From contig CAYOOP010000005.1 of NCBI GenBank assembly GCA_964405685.1, positions 1-64,000 of the forward strand: a DNA stretch of 64,000 bases, in the 5' to 3' direction. A model generated the notes under the pieces. That model had not been told where the DNA came from and made no database searches. It was given only the letters and a program-made list of their open reading frames with translations. Every line of letters starts with the position of its first letter. Position 1 is the first letter of the stretch. Made by a program: the position numbers and the translations under genes. Positions 51,380-58,774 of the stretch are shown one piece after another. This stretch comes from CAYOOP01 sp964405685. Its GTDB lineage: Bacteria > Pseudomonadota > Alphaproteobacteria > Rickettsiales > SXRF01.

Positions 51380-52426
51380 ATGCTGCGTCACACCTGTGTA
51401 TTGATGGCGATTGTTGCATTAACCGGCTGCGGTTTCGATTTGTTGAATCCGCCAATTGGCGAAGCGCCGAAAATATCGAAAGACACGCCCTCGGCGCAAT
51501 TGCTTAAAGATTTGCCGCCGGCCAAAGATAGAACCGTAGTGTCGGTCTACGCGTTTGAAGATCAGACGGGTCAGCTCAAACCCAACGATAATTTCGCCAA
51601 TTATTCGCGCGCGGTTACGCAAGGTGGCCTTGCGCTTGTCAACAAGGCGCTACTGAAAGCCGGGAACGGTAGTTGGTTTACGGTGATTGAGCGCGGAGGA
51701 TTGCAAAACCTGTTGCAAGAGCGTCAGATTATCGAAATGACACGCAATAAATATGCAACTGAAAATGAAGCTCCGGCGCCGCTGCCGCCTTTGCTCTATG
51801 CTGGTATGCTGATTGAAGGTGGTGTGGTGGGGTATGACTCTAACATCATCACCGGCGGTGCGGGCGCGAATTATTTGGGCGTGGGCGGAGATATCAAATA
51901 CCGCCGCGATATTGTCACCGTGGATTTGCGTGCGATCAGCGTTGCTAATGGGCAGGTGTTGCTTAGTGTGACGTCCGAGAAAACGATTTATTCTACGGCA
52001 CTCACTGGAAGCATTTTCAAATATGTTGCCTTCAATCATCTGTTGCAGGCGGAGACTGGATATACGCTGAATGAACCGCCGCAGCTGGCGGTGCGTCAGG
52101 CGATTGAAACGGCAGTCTACTCGTTGATTATGGAAGGCACGCGCCTGGAGCTTTGGACATTCGCTGATCCGCTAGCCGGCAATCGGGCGATGGTGGAATA
52201 TATGAGAACCGTAGGCAAAGGCACCGAAGAAGCATTTACGTTACCGCCGGAAAATTACAAGCCGATTGAAAACCTGTCTCCGGATGCGCAGTTGTTAGAC
52301 GATGGTACACCTGGTAATTACCAAACAGCGCCTACTGTAAAATCTGGTAATGTTAATGTCCCCAGCGTGCCACTCAATCCGGCACGATACCCCGTGATGC
52401 CGCTGCCACCGCCGACGAAGTTTTAA
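51380..52426 (+). CDS. csgG: Curli secretion channel CsgG
   Basis: 348 aa outer-membrane lipoprotein. Lipobox VALTGC puts the lipid on Cys17. The sequence then follows CsgG: VSVYAFEDQTGQLKP, SNFSxAV-like NFANYSRAVTQGG, WFTVIERGGLQNLLQERQII, LIEGGVVGYDSNIITGGAGANYLGVGG, VNLR-like TVDLRAISVANGQVLLSV, TGYTLNEPPQLAVRQAIETAVYSLI. A 70-residue C-terminal extension beyond the E. coli length is Pro-rich. It forms the nonameric pore that secretes curlin. CsgE is absent here. Confidence 0.96.
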   Translation: MLRHTCVLMAIVALTGCGFDLLNPPIGEAPKISKDTPSAQLLKDLPPAKDRTVVSVYAFEDQTGQLKPNDNFANYSRAVTQGGLALVNKALLKAGNGSWFTVIERGGLQNLLQERQIIEMTRNKYATENEAPAPLPPLLYAGMLIEGGVVGYDSNIITGGAGANYLGVGGDIKYRRDIVTVDLRAISVANGQVLLSVTSEKTIYSTALTGSIFKYVAFNHLLQAETGYTLNEPPQLAVRQAIETAVYSLIMEGTRLELWTFADPLAGNRAMVEYMRTVGKGTEEAFTLPPENYKPIENLSPDAQLLDDGTPGNYQTAPTVKSGNVNVPSVPLNPARYPVMPLPPPTKF

Positions 52427-52596
52427 TAAAACAATAATAACGCTGGGTGGTAGTGGAACGTATTATTCGGTATAAGAATGGCGCAGTTCGTACACAAATA
52501 AGGCTTGCTAAAAGCGCTGTGAAAACGGAGACTTAGGTGGTCTCGTATCGTTTGGTATTAATCGGTATTGCTAATAACGTATTGATTCATATCTAA
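52427..52596. other. Right end of the curli island, non-coding
   Basis: 170 bp, AT-rich. A small hairpin GAGAC-TTAGGTG-GTCTC lies at 52528-52544. No gene or integrase remnant is recognised. Confidence 0.4.
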
Positions 52597-52643
52597 ATTC
52601 GTAATGCGGGGGTCGGGTGTTCGAGTCACCTAGACGGCACCAT
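52597..52643 (+). repeat. Direct repeat, right copy (attR-like tRNA-Thr 3' fragment)
   Basis: Identical over 47 bp to 48142-48188. It begins in the anticodon loop, so no functional tRNA can be made here. It closes a 4.45-kb segment that contains only the curli-type genes. Confidence 0.88.
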
Positions 52644-52863
52644 CCTTCGCCTTCGGCTTCCACCTTCGCCAAGGCTTCGGTGGACGCAGTCGGGTGGCTT
52701 ACGCCCTCGACCACGCTTCGCCCTCTCGGGCTACGCGTGGCGTGGCCATGTGGAAGGCGGGCTTGTGCACTTCGGTGACCTAAAAATCTCCTTTACTCTA
52801 GTTAATCTTAAGTTAGAATTAACGCCGCTTTTACCCAAGAAACGATTGAAAAAAGAGGTCATA
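52644..52863. other. Region after the attR-like repeat: hairpin cluster and promoter zone
   Basis: The first 125 bp are several nested hairpins (for example CCACC-TTCGCCAAGGCTTC-GGTGG and CCACGC...GCGTGG), in the style of the element after the CAT tRNA; this is probably the original tRNA-Thr 3' flank. The last 60 bp are AT-rich with a possible weak promoter (TTTACT at 52792, TAGAAT at 52814, 16-bp spacing) and an imperfect GTTAAT...ATTAAC palindrome. Confidence 0.45.
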
Positions 52864-53022
52864 ATGGCTGGAATACATTTCCCAACAGCACGTGATTACT
52901 ATCAAGTTAACACCCCTATTGTAGTAGCTGACACCACGATTGACACTACCGCACAACTGCCTATTTTCCACTTTGGGCAGCAGCCTGTCGGGTTCAAGGA
53001 TATTAAAGGGGGTATCGCATGA
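52864..53022 (+). CDS. Small hypothetical protein upstream of the fusion gene
   Basis: 52 aa from ATG 52864 with AGAGGT upstream. Not recognised. No signal peptide. It overlaps the following large gene by ATGA, so it is probably translationally coupled to it and may be a small partner or leader peptide. Confidence is limited by its size. Confidence 0.5.
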   Translation: MAGIHFPTARDYYQVNTPIVVADTTIDTTAQLPIFHFGQQPVGFKDIKGGIA

Positions 53023-55757
53023 CAAGTGGCGGTGCTCTCCTAACGGCTCAAGAAGTAATGCAGGATGGTGTAGACCTTTTGGTCGGAAATGCAGCCGCTG
53101 TACAACAACATCCTTTAACACCCAACTTCCAGTTTGCTGGTGTACAGCAAGAGGGCAGTAAGGACAGACTCAAGGGTAAAAAAGTGCTGGTGTATGGTGG
53201 AGGAGATGTTTGGCCTAAATTCATCATGGCGCCGCTTTTGCATTTAGGTATTAAGCCCGAAGATATTACGCTCGTTGATATGAAGCCGCCACCAGAAGGG
53301 CTTGAGTGGCAATATAAAAATATCAATGTCATCGTTCGCCCAGACCCAAAGCAACCACTGAATGGCGACCCTGATTTTATCAAAAATCAAAAGTTTGATT
53401 TTGCCATCGTTGCCACACCGCCAAGCGCACATGAATCCTGCGCAAAAGAGGCGATTGGAAATGGCTTGCCGGTCATGATTGAAAAACCAATTTTCTCTTC
53501 AACGACGGAATACGATAGATTTTCTGAGTTTTGTGCAGAAAAAAATGCACATGCCTATGCGATTGACTGGCAACGAGCGTTGTCCACACCACTGTATGCA
53601 GCCATCGGACAGACCGTGCCATTTGCTGACGCTATCGAATATAAAGGTGCAGACGGAGCAAATTTACAAAACAATCCTTTTCCTGAGCTCCTTGCTAATG
53701 ATGAAGTCACGGATGTGCGGGCGATTTTTACCGAAGGACGCGGTAACGCACTCGCCGATATTCGCCATCGCGGACATCTGCTAAAAGCCTTACAACAAGG
53801 AAAATGGGCATGTGCAGGCATGCTTGCGGACATGGGTATTCACCCAATCAACTCTATCACAGGCGCGGGATTCACGCTGAATAAAATCACAGGCGCATTC
53901 TTTGGTGGTGCTTCTGATGAGCAAGGCTACCGTGAGACAATCCCTCACAGCAGAGAAGAAGGTGCAGAGTCCGAAATGTTCGCACGTGTGGACACAGAAA
54001 TGTCATGGAATGGTAAAACAGTTCCAGTTCATTTTGAATGTGGCAAAGGTTCTGCTCCTAACGTCAATGATGGTCGTACGATATTTAAATATAAAAGCGG
54101 CAAAACGCTGGTGCAGGAGTTTGGCCACCGCGTTAACCGTATTACTCTTTATGCGGACGATACAATGCAGACTGTTCTTGCAACCGCAACGGATCGTGGT
54201 GAACCCTATGAACGCATGTTCATGGAAGCGAGCCATTTGTTTGACAAGTGGAAAGGCACGGCCAAAGATCAAGCGCGCATCGCCTATGGTGCTGAATCGC
54301 GTGAAGCACTGAGATTGGTTGAAGAATCACACGAACATGCTTGCGATAATCCGCCTGTTGTTCCAAAAATGCGTCAATATGCATTAGATGAAATGAGTAC
54401 ACCGCAAGATATAGGCGAGAAAGCAAGGGATTTCAAAACCACCACCATCCAAGAATATAAAACAGTTTCATCCGAAGAAGTGCTGGCTGGTAGTGCTCAA
54501 CGTCACTCCACAGCAGAAGGCATTACGTTTGATCAAAAATCGAGATGCTTCTATTACGTCGATATCGAGCACGGTTTACTCGTGCGTTACAATCCAAACT
54601 CTGAAAAGCGCACCACGTGGAAACTAACATCCGATGAGTTGGATGAAGATGGTCGCCCAAAGCAGATGCTGGCGGTTGCCAAGGCGAATCAGGATGGCTC
54701 ACTTTTGTTGATGTTAAGCGGCGGCGGGGAAAATACTGGATTGAATTATTTCAATCCTGAGACGGGTAGACTCAAAAATGTTGGAAACATTCCCGCATGG
54801 GAAAACAAGCATCCCGATAATCGTCCGAATGATGAAACGACCCTGACGATTGATGGCAAGAATTACATCTGCTACGGCACGATGGATAGGCATTGGGATA
54901 AAAAGTTTGACGCAAATAGCAATCTTGAGCGCACAGGCGCATATTACTTGGTTGATCCTGAAACCAGTGAATCACGTAAGCTCACATTTGAAGGCGATCA
55001 TCCTGCACCACTCATTACGAATGGTTTGGCTGATGGCGGCACGACCGCCGATGGCAAGAAAATCCTCTTCTGGGCGGAAACGGTTGAAGATGCTGGTCAA
55101 CATGGTGAGCATTTGAATGTATATCGTGGCGTTCTTGACCCTAAAACATGCCATGTTTCACAGATTGAAATCTTCAAGAACCATGCCGAGCTTGGCGGCA
55201 GCATGAATGGTACGGATACTTACGGCAGACCAGATGGCGCAAAGATGGGCATGTATCATGACCGACCTGTTTACGGCATCTCGGTACTGGAAACAGGGCA
55301 GATTCGATTCTTCTATTCTGACCCGAACGACCCAGAATACAAAAAAGAAGCGTTACGGATAGAGTTGCCACAAGGCATGACGCGCAACACGCAGTTTGCG
55401 CTTGGAAGTGATGAGACTGGAAAACCTATTGGTGTAGTGACTACTCAAGATTCAGGTTATTTCTCACGCCGCTGGCAAGCTGGTGATAAGCGTGAAAAAG
55501 CCAAAGATGGGCTGAATGGTTCTGTCATTGCCTTTGATTTACCCGAAGGTTTAGCGGCACATCCGCAAGCTATCCAGCGACTAGATTATCCAGCAATGGA
55601 ACAGGTACAAGCTGTGCAAACAAGCAGCGTTGAACTGATGGAACAGACCGGAATCGACGCTGCACATCCAACACCACCCGCCCCATTCTCTGACCGTGTA
55701 CCAAAGCCTCGCGCTGATGTAACTGAACCTGATGGAACAGGTAGAGCGCATTTTTAA
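53019..55757 (+). CDS. Fusion of Gfo/Idh-type dehydrogenase and SMP-30/gluconolactonase-like domain
   Basis: 912 aa, soluble. Residues about 50-440 look like a Gfo/Idh/MocA oxidoreductase: a Rossmann start KVLVYGGGDVWP at 55-66, VATPPSAHE at 131-139, the EKP motif at 155-157, and AGMLADMGIHPIN near 266-278, equivalent to the catalytic D-x-x-x-H region. Residues about 485-870 resemble the SMP-30/regucalcin lactonase propeller: TAEGITFDQKSRCFYYVDI at 498-516 (metal Glu), ITNGLADGGTTADGKKILF (metal Asn) and GRPDGAKMGMYHDRPVYG (metal Asp). The two steps, oxidation to a lactone and lactone opening, are consecutive in sugar-acid pathways. The Gly-rich GGGD start is slightly atypical for NAD binding. 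Confidence 0.72.
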   Translation: MTSGGALLTAQEVMQDGVDLLVGNAAAVQQHPLTPNFQFAGVQQEGSKDRLKGKKVLVYGGGDVWPKFIMAPLLHLGIKPEDITLVDMKPPPEGLEWQYKNINVIVRPDPKQPLNGDPDFIKNQKFDFAIVATPPSAHESCAKEAIGNGLPVMIEKPIFSSTTEYDRFSEFCAEKNAHAYAIDWQRALSTPLYAAIGQTVPFADAIEYKGADGANLQNNPFPELLANDEVTDVRAIFTEGRGNALADIRHRGHLLKALQQGKWACAGMLADMGIHPINSITGAGFTLNKITGAFFGGASDEQGYRETIPHSREEGAESEMFARVDTEMSWNGKTVPVHFECGKGSAPNVNDGRTIFKYKSGKTLVQEFGHRVNRITLYADDTMQTVLATATDRGEPYERMFMEASHLFDKWKGTAKDQARIAYGAESREALRLVEESHEHACDNPPVVPKMRQYALDEMSTPQDIGEKARDFKTTTIQEYKTVSSEEVLAGSAQRHSTAEGITFDQKSRCFYYVDIEHGLLVRYNPNSEKRTTWKLTSDELDEDGRPKQMLAVAKANQDGSLLLMLSGGGENTGLNYFNPETGRLKNVGNIPAWENKHPDNRPNDETTLTIDGKNYICYGTMDRHWDKKFDANSNLERTGAYYLVDPETSESRKLTFEGDHPAPLITNGLADGGTTADGKKILFWAETVEDAGQHGEHLNVYRGVLDPKTCHVSQIEIFKNHAELGGSMNGTDTYGRPDGAKMGMYHDRPVYGISVLETGQIRFFYSDPNDPEYKKEALRIELPQGMTRNTQFALGSDETGKPIGVVTTQDSGYFSRRWQAGDKREKAKDGLNGSVIAFDLPEGLAAHPQAIQRLDYPAMEQVQAVQTSSVELMEQTGIDAAHPTPPAPFSDRVPKPRADVTEPDGTGRAHF

Positions 55758-55822
55758 TTGCATCGTCGCGCCTAGGTGGTTTATATTGAGTCCGGTCCAT
55801 CACTTTCATTTGAGGTATTTCT

Positions 55823-56161
55823 ATGAATAAAACTGTTATTACCGTGCTCATTATTATTGCAGCGGCTGTCTTAGTCGCGCTGACCATGAGCAAGCCCTCC
55901 CAGAAACCGATTGAACCTGTGACGCCTGGGGCTGAAAATGCAGCACCCGTGGTGGCGCCGGCTGCCGAAGGGCAATCGCTCGGCGAGCGTGCGCTTCAGG
56001 AACAAGGTATTTCGTCTGATAGTGCACCCTATACGGGCCCCAAAACGGAAGATGGGAGCCAGCCTGGCGCGGATGCGGCAACGGCGATTGTGGTGACCCC
56101 TTCGCCTGAAGCGCCGGCAGATGCAGCGGCTCCGGCAACTGCACCGGCCGTGGCTCGATAA
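55823..56161 (+). CDS. Small membrane-anchored Ala/Pro-rich protein
   Basis: 112 aa with one N-terminal membrane helix (residues 4-22, TVITVLIIIAAAVLVALTM) and an Ala/Pro/Glu-rich, probably disordered tail. No family recognised. GAGGT lies upstream of the ATG. A strong hairpin follows. It could be an envelope-tethered spacer protein. Confidence 0.55.
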   Translation: MNKTVITVLIIIAAAVLVALTMSKPSQKPIEPVTPGAENAAPVVAPAAEGQSLGERALQEQGISSDSAPYTGPKTEDGSQPGADAATAIVVTPSPEAPADAAAPATAPAVAR

Positions 56162-56173
56162 TCGATGACTGTG

Positions 56174-56198
56174 CCCCGCGTGCCTATGGTGCGCGGGG
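56174..56198 (+). terminator. Putative terminator after the small membrane protein
   Basis: CCCCGCGTGCC-TAT-GGTGCGCGGGG is an 11-bp stem with two wobble pairs, followed by TGTTTC. It lies 13 bp after the stop of the upstream gene. Confidence 0.6.
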
Positions 56199-56289
56199 TG
56201 TTTCAGAATGCTACAGGGTGTCTTCATCAATTGTAAGGGGATGATAGGCACACTAACAAGACGGCGATTCACGTCTCAAGGAACATTCC

Positions 56290-56595
56290 ATGGAACTAAC
56301 CATCACTTCAAAAAAGCCTGTGTTTTGTGCGGAAATTTCTGGCAAATTCACGTTTGCGGATACCGCGACCTTTAAGGACGTATTGAGCGAAGTGGAAAAA
56401 GCAGCCCCTGCTTCGGTTGAGCTTGACCTTGCTGCGCTTACCTTTGTGGATTCTGCAGCACTCGGCATGTTTTTATTGTTGAAAGATGCGGCCGGGAAAC
56501 ATGATGCCAAAGTGACCCTGAAAGGTGCCAATGGCCAGGTGGAAAAGCTCCTGAAAATGTCGCGGTTTGATCAGATCTTCCAGCTAGTGGGTTAA
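56290..56595 (+). CDS. STAS-domain protein (anti-sigma factor antagonist-like)
   Basis: 101 aa, a single STAS domain. The loop DLAALTFVDSAALGMFL contains Ser55, the site phosphorylated in SpoIIAA-like proteins. It could act in a partner-switching regulatory pathway; no cognate anti-sigma kinase is nearby. It also resembles MlaB, but no Mla genes are present. The 3' end overlaps the convergent queF by 4 bp. Confidence 0.8.
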   Translation: MELTITSKKPVFCAEISGKFTFADTATFKDVLSEVEKAAPASVELDLAALTFVDSAALGMFLLLKDAAGKHDAKVTLKGANGQVEKLLKMSRFDQIFQLVG

Positions 56596-57038
56596 CCACG
56601 CCCTTTGTAACCCGCAACATCCTGCGGGGGGATCCAAAGCCCTGCGGGCGGTTCGCCGGATTGGTAGAAGATGTCGATCGGGATGCCACCACGCGGATAC
56701 CAATAGCCGCCGATTCGAAGCCAGGTGGGTTTTAAAACTTCGATCAGGCGTTTGGCTATCATCATCGTACAGTCTTCATGAAACGCGCCGTGATTGCGGA
56801 AGGAACCGAGGAAGAGTTTCAGCGATTTGCTTTCGACAATGAAGCTTTCGGGCACGTAATCAATCACAATATGGGCGAAGTCTGGCTGGCCCGTGACGGG
56901 GCAGATGGAAGTGAACTCCGGGCAGGTGAAGCGCACGGTGTATTGCATAGAGGGTTGCGGATTGGGAATACGCTCGAGTTTCGCCTCATCGGGTGAGGCG
57001 GGTAGGGGCGTTTTCTCGCCAAGTTGCGAAAGAGTCAT
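56592..57038 (-). CDS. queF: NADPH-dependent 7-cyano-7-deazaguanine reductase
   Basis: Reduces preQ0 to preQ1 in queuosine synthesis. 148 aa, the short unimodular type. The catalytic Cys46 lies in FTSICPVTGQPDFA and the NADPH/substrate motif ESKSLKLFLGSFRNHGAFHED follows; the YWYPRGGIPIDIFY C-terminal motif is typical. It overlaps the EamA transporter gene upstream by ATGA, so the two are coupled. Confidence 0.96.
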   Translation of the reverse strand: MTLSQLGEKTPLPASPDEAKLERIPNPQPSMQYTVRFTCPEFTSICPVTGQPDFAHIVIDYVPESFIVESKSLKLFLGSFRNHGAFHEDCTMMIAKRLIEVLKPTWLRIGGYWYPRGGIPIDIFYQSGEPPAGLWIPPQDVAGYKGRG

Positions 57039-57922
57039 GGTACCACTTCCTTTCTGCGCAGCGCCTCGCGGTGGACGATATAGACGGAGCTTCCAAGAAT
57101 AATCAGCGTGCCTAAAACCGTGTGGGAATCGAGCGTTTCGCCAAAGAGCATATAGGCGAAAACAGCGGTAAACACCAGCCGCAAAAAGTCAAACGGCAGC
57201 AGCACTGTCATTTGCGTGTGGCGGAAGGCATGGGCCATGAGGAGTTGTGAGGTGGTCGAAAACAGGGCGATGGCAACCAGCAGCCCTACATAGGCTACGG
57301 GAATCGGCTGCCATACGGCGAGCGCCGGTAGCAACGACAGCGGCGTCATAAACAGTGCCATGTAAAACGTGATGGTCTCTGGCGCTTCGGTGGACGTTAA
57401 ATGTTTCACCATAATGCCGGCCAGCGCCATGAACACGGAAGAAGCAAGCACCACCATGCTGCCTATGCCAATGGTGCTGGCATCCGGCTGTATGACGACG
57501 AGTACGCCCACAAACCCCACAAGAATGGCGGAGATACGGCGGATGCCTGCGTGTTCTTTGAGCAAAAACACCGCGAAGATGGTGGCGAAAATGGGGGTGG
57601 TGAAACTCAGTGCCGTGGCGGTGGTGACGGGGACGATGGCGAGGGAATAAAACCAGAGTTCCATGGCGATAAAGCCGATGCCGGCGCGCCAAAAGTGGCC
57701 GGTGATGCGGGAGGTATAGGTGAGTGCGAAGCTTTCGCGGCGTGAGATAATCCACGGAACAATCAGGCACAGGCTGAAGACATTGCGTAAAAACACCATT
57801 TGCGGGGCGGGCACGTGCTCAACCGTGGCGCGGATGGCTACGTTCATCATCGAAAATGACAGCATGGCGAGCACCGTGAGGCCGATTGAGAACAAGATGC
57901 TGCGGGGCGGGTAGGGGGTCAT
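57035..57922 (-). CDS. EamA/DMT family transporter
   Basis: 295 aa from ATG 57922 with ten predicted membrane helices in two EamA repeats; seven further open codons upstream are unsupported. The family exports metabolites such as amino acids or purines; some DMT proteins are linked to queuosine precursor uptake, but that role usually belongs to QueT/YhhQ. Coupling to queF makes a link to deazapurine or nucleobase transport an attractive but unproven inference. Confidence 0.85.
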   Translation of the reverse strand: MTPYPPRSILFSIGLTVLAMLSFSMMNVAIRATVEHVPAPQMVFLRNVFSLCLIVPWIISRRESFALTYTSRITGHFWRAGIGFIAMELWFYSLAIVPVTTATALSFTTPIFATIFAVFLLKEHAGIRRISAILVGFVGVLVVIQPDASTIGIGSMVVLASSVFMALAGIMVKHLTSTEAPETITFYMALFMTPLSLLPALAVWQPIPVAYVGLLVAIALFSTTSQLLMAHAFRHTQMTVLLPFDFLRLVFTAVFAYMLFGETLDSHTVLGTLIILGSSVYIVHREALRRKEVVP

Positions 57923-57949
57923 ACCAAAGCAACTAAATAACATGATATC

Positions 57950-58089
57950 GTCATTCCGTGCCCTCCAATAGCCCTGCTTGCGAGGCTATTGGAGGAACAG
58001 ACACGGAATCCAGGCGCTGCGGTAGCAGCGGTATGATCCTTTTGCGCGGCAGACGCCGCTTGCTGGATTCCGTCTTTCGACGGAATGAC
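57950..58089. repeat. Palindromic repeat, family B (copy 5)
   Basis: The outer ends are GTCATTCCG on the left and CGGAATGAC on the right, 140 bp. The inside includes CCTCCAATAGCC...GGCTATTGGAGG, a long pairing, and a second hairpin CTGCGGTAGCAGCGG. Copies vary in the central arm while keeping GTCATNCC...GGNATGAC ends. Confidence 0.85.
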
Positions 58090-58130
58090 GGTGCTACATG
58101 TCATGAAACTTTGCTGTTTTGGTATCACGC

Positions 58131-58511
58131 TTACACTTTCACAAGCTTCAACCTGCCGTATTTGGCATAGTGCTTAAAGTCGACATCGCGGGTGAGGAGT
58201 GGCACATCGTGATCGATACAGGATTGCGCGATCAGGGCATCTGCCGTTTTCGCTTTTAGTTTGTGTGCTTTGAGTTTCGCACGCAGTAGGCCGGCGCGTT
58301 CCCAGTAACCGGGAAGGATATCCAGCGTTTGGAGCTCGCCGAGTACGGAGTCAAGTAGTGGATTGGGGCGGGGATCGCTGAGCAATTCCGTAATGACGAC
58401 TGCAGGAATTACCGCTTCGTATTCTGCCACTGCGACTTTTACTAGATGAGTGTGAGGAGACGAGACGCCCTTTAAAGCATCAACCAGCACACTTGTATCC
58501 AGCGCTATCAC
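58131..58511 (-). CDS. vapC: VapC-like PIN-domain toxin
   Basis: 126 aa from GTG 58511 (VIALDTSVLVDAL), whose start overlaps the antitoxin stop as GTGA; a longer open frame is not credible. PIN ribonuclease acidic residues are Asp5, Glu in ITELLSD, Asp in KTADALIAQ and Asp in RDVDF. Such toxins cleave RNA, commonly initiator tRNA or rRNA. The toxin depends on translational coupling to VapB for expression. The gene is followed by a short spacer and then the repeat at 57.95-58.09 kb. Confidence 0.9.
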   Translation of the reverse strand: MIALDTSVLVDALKGVSSPHTHLVKVAVAEYEAVIPAVVITELLSDPRPNPLLDSVLGELQTLDILPGYWERAGLLRAKLKAHKLKAKTADALIAQSCIDHDVPLLTRDVDFKHYAKYGRLKLVKV

Positions 58512-58738
58512 TCTCTGTCTTCCTTCATTTCGTCGTAGGTGAGAGAAAACTTCACCTTGCCAAATAATTGGCCCAGCTTTTTCCATGCTAAGCGGCGTTT
58601 TTCTTCTTCCATCAGCCGCTGCATCATTTGGGTTAACCCTTCGCCGCTGGTTGTTTGTAAATAGTCAATCAGATCGGCAGGAACATTAACCGTGATTTTA
58701 CGGGTTGCAGAATTGGTACGTTTTACTGGTTTACTCAT
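58508..58738 (-). CDS. vapB: VapB-like antitoxin, ribbon-helix-helix
   Basis: 76 aa from ATG 58738. The DNA-binding ribbon-helix-helix is TRKITVNVPADLIDYLQ (about 13-29), and the C-terminal half, rich in Lys and Glu, would bind and block the toxin. Its promoter has TTGACA and TATAGT 17 bp apart, with transcription starting at or next to the ATG, so the mRNA is probably leaderless. A TACGG...CCGTA palindrome overlaps the -10 and start codon, a likely autorepression operator. Confidence 0.88.
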   Translation of the reverse strand: MSKPVKRTNSATRKITVNVPADLIDYLQTTSGEGLTQMMQRLMEEEKRRLAWKKLGQLFGKVKFSLTYDEMKEDRE

Positions 58739-58774
58739 ACGGCATACTATACCGTATTTTAATGCCGGTGTCAA
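58738..58774 (-). promoter_or_regulatory. vapBC promoter and operator
   Basis: On the minus strand: -35 TTGACA (58769-58774), 17-bp spacer, -10 TATAGT (58746-58751), expected start at about 58739-58740, with the vapB ATG at 58738. TACGG at 58738-58742 and CCGTA at 58752-58756 form an inverted repeat over the -10. A second pair CGGCAT (58740-58745) and ATGCCG (58762-58767) overlaps it. The -35 lies over the stop codon of the upstream NPD-like gene. Confidence 0.85.

Noticed and set aside
52597..52643. Possible second tRNA-Thr gene
   Set aside because: Only the 3' half is present; the acceptor 5' strand, D arm and half of the anticodon arm are missing.
58131..58586. Longer VapC of 151 residues
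   Set aside because: The added residues overlap the antitoxin gene's coding region in another frame; the GTGA overlap start gives the standard PIN N-terminus.
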